Translations under genes and position numbers: made by a program
Shown: piece by piece, positions 56,748 to 64,000 of the stretch
Position numbering within the stretch: position 1 is the first letter of the stretch
How the letters are laid out: every line of letters begins with the position of its first letter
Notes under the pieces: model-generated
What the model was told of the DNA's origin: nothing
The model's input: only the letters and a program-made list of their open reading frames with translations
The model's database searches: none
Assembly: GCA_944989445.1 (NCBI GenBank)
Contig: CALYLW010001407.1
Location: 62,001-126,000 of the forward strand
Reading direction: 5' to 3'
Source of the DNA: Ampullaceana balthica
Taxonomy: Eukaryota > Mollusca > Gastropoda > Lymnaeidae
Length of the DNA: 64,000 nucleotides

Positions 56748-57055
56748 CTGAGCGACCCCCAATGGAACTATATATGGATTATGAATTTTCTTGCTTGGAA
56801 GAAATGTTTTTAAGTGGAATGGATGTCACATACTTTGGGGGAGGATACAAAGAAACCAATGTTATTCCATATTGTTGCAAATTCGCTGATAGTTTTATTG
56901 GTAACTGCAATGACTTATCGACAGTTGAGTATAGTGACCACTTTAAAGTTCCGCCAGGAAGAGTCATCAATGGATTTTACACAGTGTACAACAGGACCGC
57001 TCATAAAAGGAGTTGGAAGTGGACGACTTGTGGCACCTGTCAAATGAAAAACTAA
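56748..57055 (+). CDS. Gene B exon 2: dermatopontin/HAAF-like domain
   Basis: Acceptor CGGTTACAG, phase 1, giving P-ERPPMELYMDYEFSC. It encodes FSCLEEMFLSGMDVTYFGGG, the CC pair in IPYCCKF, a C in GNCNDLS, and DHFKVPPGRVINGFYTVYNR with KRSWKWTTCGTC. Nine cysteines lie in the mature protein, one more at the C-terminus than gene A. The R-x-W-x-W-x-x-C endings and G-x-V-I-x-G-x-x-x-x-Y cores fit dermatopontin/amebocyte aggregation factor repeats. Stop at 57053-57055. Function inferred from family only. Confidence 0.82.
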
Positions 57056-58155
57056 TTGGAGTCTTGAAAATTGAAAAGATTTTAAAACTTACTTATTTTT
57101 TTTAAAAAAATTGTTGAAAGCCTTCAAAATTTATTTAATTGACAACAAAAAATGTCGGATCATGAAGTCCTGAGATTAAATGGCTTTTTCACTTGAAACT
57201 GAAAAACTAATATTTTTCCGTTTTTTTGTTTGTTTGTTTGGTTGCTTTTCAAATGATACTATCTAATAATTACACACGACGTGTGATAAGAAAGATGTAT
57301 AAATCGTTTGTAATTTTTTTATATTTATAAATAAGACTAAGAAAGCCTTTTCTGAAAAGGCAGCATTTGTTACAGCTGGGATATTGATCACTGTGGTAGA
57401 CATATTTTTAAAAGACTTTAATTTAATTTGTATGGTATCACAATCGTAATTAAATTTGTCTCTTTAGCTCAGAGTAAAATTATCAAGAAATATGTTATAT
57501 AATTATATGTATTTTCAGCCCCTCTGGTGAACCGTGGACTTCAAAAAAAATAAATGACTAGCTAAATAGCGTTACTTATTACCTTATAATGCTAGCGCTA
57601 TAGCATAAACAGTTATACTTATTTACGTAACTTCACTTTGGCGCAATGCAAAACAAAACAAAAAAAAATTAAATTAAATAGTAATAATAATAATAAACAT
57701 TTAAAAATAAATAAATTTTCATTTACGGTAATTATTAGAAAACTAACACCACCCTAAAGTCTCACGTAAAATATAACACCACTCATGACACCATCAAAAC
57801 ATATTTTTTTTAATAATGAAAATATTATTTCTTTTTGGTTTATTGTATAAACTGGCAACCCTAAATAAAATTCGCCAAGGAAGTCGTAACGCATTGGTTA
57901 GAAACCCGTAATGTAAACTGTGATATGTTTAAACACAACAATGAGAAATTTTAGCCACAAGTGAGTAAAAATGAACACAATTAAACGACATGAATTTCTT
58001 ACTAAAAGTTCAAAACAATAAAACTGATACAGATAATGACACCAATGCTAACATACTCAACACATCACTTTGCATTAGCTTCTTCAGACTAGGGCAAAAT
58101 GGACCTTTCAAAATATATATACAAGAAGCAATGGTAAAAATAACAGCTTTGTTTG
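57056..58155 (+). other. 3' flank of gene B, no gene
   Basis: Aligns in blocks with the flank of gene A (see 30045-38480). Candidate polyadenylation signals (ATAAATAA near 57328) were not resolved. No conserved ORF. Confidence 0.5.
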
Positions 58156-59250
58156 TTAACCTCCATCACACCACACCTGTCTTTGTCAACCTCCATCACA
58201 CCACACCTGTCTTTGTCAACCTACATTAAACACCTGTCTTTGCCAACCTCCATCACACCCCACCTGTCTTTGTCAAACTACATCACACCACACCTGTCTT
58301 TGCCAGCCTACATCAAACACCTGTCTTTGTCAACTTCCATCACACCACACCTGTCTTTGTCAACTTCCATCACACCACACCAGTTTTTGCCAACTCTCAT
58401 CACACCACCGTTGTCTTTGTCAACTTCCATCCCACCACACCTGTCTTTGCCAACTTCCATCACACACCTGTTTTTGCCAACTTCCATCACACAACACCTG
58501 CCATTGTCAACTGCCATCACACCACACCTGTTTTTGCCAACCTACACTTCTACACCATACCACACATCTCATTGTCAAGCTTCGGCACATCACACCTTTC
58601 TTTGTCAACTTCCATCACACCACACCTGTCTTTGTCAACTTCCATCACACCACACCTGTCTTTGTCAACTTCCATCACACACCTGTCTTTGTCAACTTCT
58701 ATCACACCACACATGTCTTTGTCAACTTCCATCACACCACACATGTCTTTGTCAACCTACATCACACCACACCTGTCTTTGCCAACTTCCATCACACCAC
58801 ACCTGTCTTTGCCAACTTCCATCACACCACACCTGTCTTTGCCAACTTCCATCACACCACACCTGTCTTTGCCAACTTCCATCACACCACACCTGTCTTT
58901 GTCAACTTCCATCACACACCTGTCGTTGCCAACTTCCATCACACCACACCTGTCTTTGTCAACTTCCATCACACAACATCTGTTTTTTCAACCTACACTT
59001 CTACACCCTACCACACATCTCATCGTCAAGCTTCGGCACACCACACCTGTCTTTGTAAACTTCAATCACACCACACCTGTCTTTGCCAACCTAGACTTCT
59101 ACACCATACCACACAGCTCATTGTCAACCTCCGGCACACCACACCTGGCATTGCGAACCTACATCAAACCACAGATGCCATGGTAAATCTCCAGCACATC
59201 TCCTTTTGTCTTTGTCAACTTCCAGCACACCACACTTGTCATTGTCAACC
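58156..59250. repeat. 30-bp minisatellite with higher-order structure
   Basis: About 35 units of a 30-bp motif (CTTCCATCACACCACACCTG then TCTTTGTCAA). Shortened units (ACACACCTG) and three longer inserts with CTACACTTCTACACC...CACACATCTCAT at about 58545, 58990 and 59090 give a higher-order pattern. The paralogous place downstream of gene A (37386-37560) has only a few diverged units, and the relic has a 61-bp unit (12447). The 204- to 301-codon ORFs across it are repeat by-products. Confidence 0.9.
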
Positions 59251-60244
59251 CTTAACACACAAGGTTCACTGTGTGAACTTTCAGTCTATCACACCTTTCT
59301 TTGTGAGCCCAAGCATACCTATTTATGACCGAGTATGTCAGAGGTTTTTTTTCTCTAAATAGTGTACGAATTTATTTCTAAAGACTTATAAACATTTTAA
59401 GTTATATTTTATATTTGAAATTTTTAAATTTTAAATGGTGTCTGTCAAATGAGAGATTTTCTGTATGTTTATTATTTATGAAGGTTAAAAGTAATGAAGA
59501 AAATTATCACAATTTACATTTATTTAAACATAGAGGTTTATTCTGAGCGAGCAGATAACGGAAAATTTAAAACAAATTTAAATACATTTATTTCGTTCTG
59601 TGTAAAGATCTTACAAACAGCAGGTAAAGGCTCTATTTGTAATAGTAAAAAAAACGTCATAAAATATGCCTTTAAAACTGAACCGCTATGACAAGCCTGG
59701 ACAAGCAACGGGCCAGGATATTAAAGAGATGTGAATGAACCGTTTGACATCCCACTATTGTGCAGATTATTATTATTTAATAACTGATTTAAAACGAGTT
59801 AAGAAACTTTTTTTTTCTCACACAGTCAAGCCCATGTGATTAAGATTGTATCAATTTAATATGTATAATATAAATATGTTTGAGCAAGTCAAAAATTCAC
59901 GATAGCATATATGTTTAATTAAACATAACTCCCACTTATTCCACAATAAAAACGATACGTACGATTGGTACTCAGTGGGGGTACACAATGTTAACAGTTT
60001 TTGAAGCATTGACTCCACGAAATGGTACCCGGATGAACATTTGCTATGAGGTAATGTATGTGACTTATTCTTTGTAATACGTGTACCAAGTAATTTTATT
60101 AAGGTTGAGTTTGCTAACTGGCATTTATTTAATAAGTACTGAAACTAGATACATGGTAAGCCATTATGAGGATGCACGCCCGTCGAGCTACCTGCGCGTT
60201 CAACAGTCTTACCTCTGTAAAGGCTAAAGAGTGTCCTCTAAGTC
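59251..60244. other. Continuation of the gene B flank, no gene
   Basis: Aligned with 37560-38290 and with 14380-15690 in the relic. AT-rich. No gene recognised. Confidence 0.5.
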
Positions 60245-60320
60245 AGTGCTTCTCAATTTTTTTTAGTATGGCGGGCCGGCAGGAAATTTTCATTTCACCA
60301 GGGACCGGTGCACTATTTAC
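60245..60320 (+). mobile_element. hAT-type element left end (fragment)
   Basis: CAGTGCTTCTCAATTTTTTT followed by GTATGGCGGGCCGGCAGG resembles a hAT terminus. No matching right end or target-site duplication was identified. Confidence 0.4.
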
Positions 60321-61123
60321 CTGCACTGACGTGGTAGCGAAATGTAATGTATTTTATTATATGTATTTCACTAGTATGTTACCGGTAAAAAATGACGGAA
60401 GTTTTCGAAATAAATATATTTCATCTGATTTACCAGTCCATTTCACTTTTAAAGTATAATTAAATAATGCAGACACTAACAAAGGAACCAATTGTGGGGA
60501 CAAAACAATTACCCAGAATGATATAGGTGTCAATTAATTATTAAAATGAGACGCGGGGCAGTTAACATTTTAGGGCTGGTGTTGCGAAATCATTTTTCCC
60601 CCAATTAGCCTTCCCCAACACAGTGGATAAATTTTTTAAATAAAAACTCAGAGCAAAAAACTTTTTTTTCCTCCGGATTAAAATAAAGTCTCCCCTACAG
60701 TGTGAAATAATTTCACCTACCCCACCCCCCCCACACACACGCACCTTCAACGCAACACAAAATAATCACTCAAAAACACAAAAATGGTAATATTTACTTA
60801 ACATATTTACGTTAATACTGTTTATTGTAGTGGCAAGAGAGATATGAGGAGGTTTAGGACTACACACTTTGTTACCGTCTTATGGGCGTGACAAATGTTT
60901 GTTTTTTTAAATACCATATTTACTTGATTTTGCTTTAAATTTTAACATTATTTTCACCCAAAATTAAATTAATACATAGTGGTGCTTTAATCATCTCTTG
61001 TGTACAAAGACAATGCTTGGTTTATAAATGCAGCTGCTTTTTTTTTCTTTTCTTTTGGGTGTTTTTTGTTGTTTTTATTTTAAAGGCATGAGTTGTATGT
61101 GCTATTTTTCGATACGGTAATGC
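60321..61123. other. No gene recognised
   Basis: 60385-60430 is a short copy of the repeat at 15945 (GACGGAAGTTTTCG). C-rich and A-rich runs occur at 60720-60780. Nothing else was identified. Confidence 0.4.
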
Positions 61124-61276
61124 CACACAATCAGGGCTGGATTAACCTATAGGCAAACAAGGCACGTGCCTTGGGCACCAAGCGTTTGGCGGGCACCACA
61201 AGTCCTCAAGAAAAATGTGTGTATTGTCCATAATCGACATGACGTTAGCAAATCGCAAATGTAATATTAAATCGCA

Positions 61277-61443
61277 CAGGGGCGGATTAAATGAAAGGCT
61301 GATTGGGCTAGAGCCAAGGGCCCCCAGTGATTTAAGACTAAATTAAGGGACCCCAAACTTATTAAATTGTATAATAAAGTGGCTGGACAGGGCCCCACGA
61401 GGAATTGCAGCCAGGGGCCCCGTGCAATCTTAATCCACCCCTG
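61277..61443. mobile_element. MITE nested in the hAT element
   Basis: Ends CAGGGGCGGATTAAATGA and CTTAATCCACCCCTG, 167 bp, flanked by AAATCGCA (61269-61276) and AAATCGCT (61444-61451), an 8-bp hAT-type duplication with one change. No ORF. Confidence 0.88.
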
Positions 61444-61504
61444 AAATCGCTTTTAAAGGGACAAATAAAAAAATTGGATCTTTACAAAATTGATTTTTTT
61501 CTAG

Positions 61505-61894
61505 GGTTGCTGGAGTTGTTCAGTCAGTTGGATCCATTTTTTGCATCACACATTGCGAAATAAGGAAATTCTGGAAAAGGAAATCCTTCTTATGTATCCC
61601 AAACTATGTGAAGAACTGATTAAAATTTTGTCCCCAAAAGTCCTTCAAGTAATTATAGATGAAGTAAAGGCTTCCGGTTATTTCAGCTTGTCAATATCCG
61701 ATATTTCACTTATAGATCAGTTGAGCGTTTTTCTTCGATATCTGGTAGATGGAGATCCCATTGAGCGCTTTTTTACTTTCTTGGAGCTGCAAAGTCACAC
61801 CGGTGAAGGTATGGCTAAGCAAGAGTTGCAGTTCTTAAGTGAAGTTGATTTTGCAATGTTGATTTTGCGAATTGCAGAGGTCAGTCCCGGGTAA
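61505..61894 (+). pseudogene. hAT transposase fragment (DUF4371-type)
   Basis: LLELFSQLDPFFASHIAK in one frame, then after a shift LCEELIKILSPKVLQVIIDE, KASGYFSLSISD, QLSVFLRYLVDGDPIERFFT and LELQSHTGEGMAKQ, the DUF4371/RNase-H-fold start of ZMYM1-like hAT transposases. The later parts of the transposase, to about 62950, are too damaged to give long frames. Confidence 0.8.
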
Positions 61895-63137
61895 CGCAGC
61901 TAATATGTCTTGATATTACATGGGCATGCAGAACACAATTCTAGAGGAAAATTCGTTTTTTATCTACATACCCTGTGCTACACATTCACTAAAACTTCTT
62001 CCATACAGTGCAACTGATGGATACTTTTTCTCAGCTTCAACCAACAGATGGAAGATTCTGATTGGATGGTTTGTGGATTGAACGCGGGTAAACTATCCTT
62101 CCGATACCAGATGGGAAGCACATGTTGTTGGAACTAAAGCTATTCTAAAGTCTCATCATCAGATTATAGAAGCGTTAGAGTGTTTACAATAAGACCTGTC
62201 ACAGAAGGGGGACACCAGAAGAGAAGCAGACAAAAATTGCAAAGAAGATACAAGAATTAGAATTTGCTCTCACGCTTGTCTTTTTGGGAAGAAGTGTTAC
62301 ATTTTCACAGATTCAGTCAATCTCTACAAAATGAGCACGTGAACTTGAAAACGTGTGCTGATTTGTATTCTTCACTAGCAGATCACTTACATGAAAGACA
62401 GTGGTCATTGATGGTGATGCCCCTGAGGTATCTCTGAATGCCAGAGAAAAATTTCGTATATCTGCTTTTAACGCCATTGTTGACAAACTTGAGACAGAGA
62501 TTGGTAGATGAGGATAGGTATATAATGATATAGGAGTTAGATTTTCTTGTTTGATCGATGTAACACAAACATCTCAGTGTTGTGTATGACTAATAAATGC
62601 TTATCCTAAAGATCTGAACAATAATTTATATACTGAACTACTAAAGTTACACTCATATATTCGCCACAAATTTCGTGCATCAAAATCTGAAAACAACACG
62701 TTGAGTCATGCATAATTATACAAAGTAATAGAGACAACATACAGTTTGCTTTTCCAATGTAGAAATTTACTTGCGCATGTTTTTTATATTAATGTTTACG
62801 AACGTTTCAAATGAGCGCTATTTTTCTCAGTTAAAACGTACAAAAAATCCAAGTAGATCGATAATGAAATAAGAAAGGCTTGATTCCTTATCTTTGCTGA
62901 TGATTGAGACAGAAATTTTGCGCAAAATTAATTTTGATGATGTACTTTGCCAGATGTAAATCTAGAATAAAGAACTTTAAAATGTAAAGGTTTGCTTTCT
63001 CTGACTTTCTCATCTATTAAAAAGTTAAAGTACGTTTGTCTAATATTATTACAAAAGTAATTAAATATTAATTTTAATACAGAAATAACGTATCGTAGGT
63101 TTTATTTGAGTGATACTAGTACAAAAATATGTGTTAA

Positions 63138-63318
63138 CAGCGGCGTCACTAGGGTGGGTGTCATCCAGTTCGATAGGTCATGGTATCACCCCCTCACAAC
63201 TTACCCCATAGACCTCCTCCGAGTATGCCAATGCCAAATAACGAGGCATACAGAATTTTACCCTTTGGTGTATCCGGATGCAGTCCGCACCTCCCGCAAT
63301 CCCTTGTGACGCCAACTG
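63138..63318. mobile_element. MITE, second copy of 54819-55004
   Basis: AGCGGCGTCACTAGGG at the left and CCCTTGTGACGCC at the right, with CCCCATAGACCTCCTCC inside. The same family's empty site is visible in hAT B near 26100, where GTGTTAACAACTGTTT runs through. The target duplication is unclear. Confidence 0.8.
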
Positions 63319-63448
63319 TTTTGTTTGTTAGCTGGTTTGCTTAATATTGAACATACCAGCGGTCGGTGGGGGATTGGGGCAGAAGGGGGCAACCATGTGG
63401 GTATGTGCCTCGGGCATCAAGATGGCTTAATCCGGCCCTGCACACAAT

Positions 63449-64000
63449 CTCTATGTATTTAGCTGTAATACACAGTGGAATTCGGGAATTTACCATGAAT
63501 TTGACGTATCGGTGACACCAAACCCTTGCTAAGCCACTTATTGTTTAAATAAGATTTAAAATCTAAATTTGTGCTTGGTTATATGACCTGAAACACTGAA
63601 AGTAATCCCATTTAAAAGCTCTTCCTAACGATATTTTTACTGTTATATAAATTTCAACTTAACATTTTTATAATTTTAAAAACTTGGATGAAATAAATTT
63701 TCTCATATAAACGCTACCGGTAGAAGACGGCAATATATTTGAATTATTCTATGCACACATGGAAATTTTTTGTTTAAGTTCTTCTCACAAAAGTAATGAT
63801 GGAATTATATGTTCCAAGACATCGGTGTCACGTTCTCATATTACTAGATCATTTTCCTTTGTCAGTTCATGTGTATGTTGTTTATAAATAACACTTGGCA
63901 ATCAGCGACTGTTAAAAATTTGTCTCTCGGGGCATGCACCACTTTCCATCAACATGTTAAGCCCCTGAATAATCTCATGATTGTTTAATTTTAATAATCA
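63449..64000. other. No gene recognised
   Basis: AT-rich right edge of the window, without a recognisable ORF or repeat. Confidence 0.4.

Larger units (their letters stand above)
61132..63440 (+). mobile_element. hAT transposon with perfect TSD, same family as hAT B
   Basis: Ends CAGGGCTGGATTAACC and GGCTTAATCCGGCCCTG, flanked by identical CACACAAT at 61124-61131 and 63441-63448. It shares internal sequence with 24373-26245 (for example CTTATAGAAGCGTTAGAATG vs ATTATAGAAGCGTTAGAGTG). Two MITEs are inserted in it, at 61277-61443 and 63138-63318. Confidence 0.92.

Noticed and set aside
58153..59186. 301- and 204-codon ORFs of His/Thr/Ser/Leu-rich repeats
   Set aside because: By-product of the 30-bp minisatellite. 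No start context, no conservation at the gene A site.

Overview
The window is eukaryotic, AT-rich and dominated by transposable elements. It looks like an invertebrate animal genome, most plausibly a gastropod mollusc. The basis is the spliced secreted-protein genes of the dermatopontin / amebocyte-aggregation-factor type, the mix of Helitron, hAT, Ginger-like and non-LTR elements, and the many short non-autonomous repeats. The species is inference. No operons, rRNA or tRNA genes were seen.

Layout. (1) 0.4-9.4 kb, minus strand: a decayed Helitron (basic repeat N-terminus, DUF6570-like, protease-like, HUH Rep, PIF1-like helicase). It is split by an array of exactly 56 units of 44 bp (4514-6977) that grew out of its own Rep coding sequence. 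A second, truncated N-terminal copy lies at 388-1510. (2) 9.95-20.1 kb: tandem and single copies of a roughly 480-bp non-autonomous element family, two exact minisatellites (61 bp x 4, 84 bp x 4), and a gene-less relic (11.3-15.8 kb) of the same segment that surrounds the two host genes. (3) 20.3-30.0 kb: host gene A, two exons with a 9.27-kb intron. The intron holds a CR1/L2-like LINE, which is interrupted by a fragment of another LINE and by a hAT element, and that hAT is itself interrupted by a second hAT. (4) 30-39 kb: the downstream flank of gene A, paralogous to the flank of gene B, with repeat insertions. (5) 39.5-44.5 kb: two broken LINE fragments, one carrying a 27-bp x 15 array inside its reverse transcriptase, and a Ginger-like transposon. 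(6) 47.58-50.77 kb, minus strand: a young LINE with an uninterrupted 1004-codon endonuclease/reverse-transcriptase ORF and a perfect 12-bp target-site duplication. (7) 50.9-53.6 kb: a hAT-type element with nested insertions, followed by a possible solo LTR. (8) 55.3-57.1 kb: host gene B, a paralogue of gene A in the same orientation, followed by a large 30-bp minisatellite. (9) 61.1-63.4 kb: a hAT pseudo-element with an intact 8-bp target-site duplication and nested MITEs.

The only likely cellular genes are A and B. They encode small, secreted, cysteine-rich proteins with the same two-exon, phase-1 structure, and they share promoter, intron-end and 3' flank sequence, so they belong to a segmentally duplicated family. 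Almost everything else is mobile DNA. The most unusual feature is that internal pieces of two unrelated transposon genes have each become perfect-length tandem arrays.
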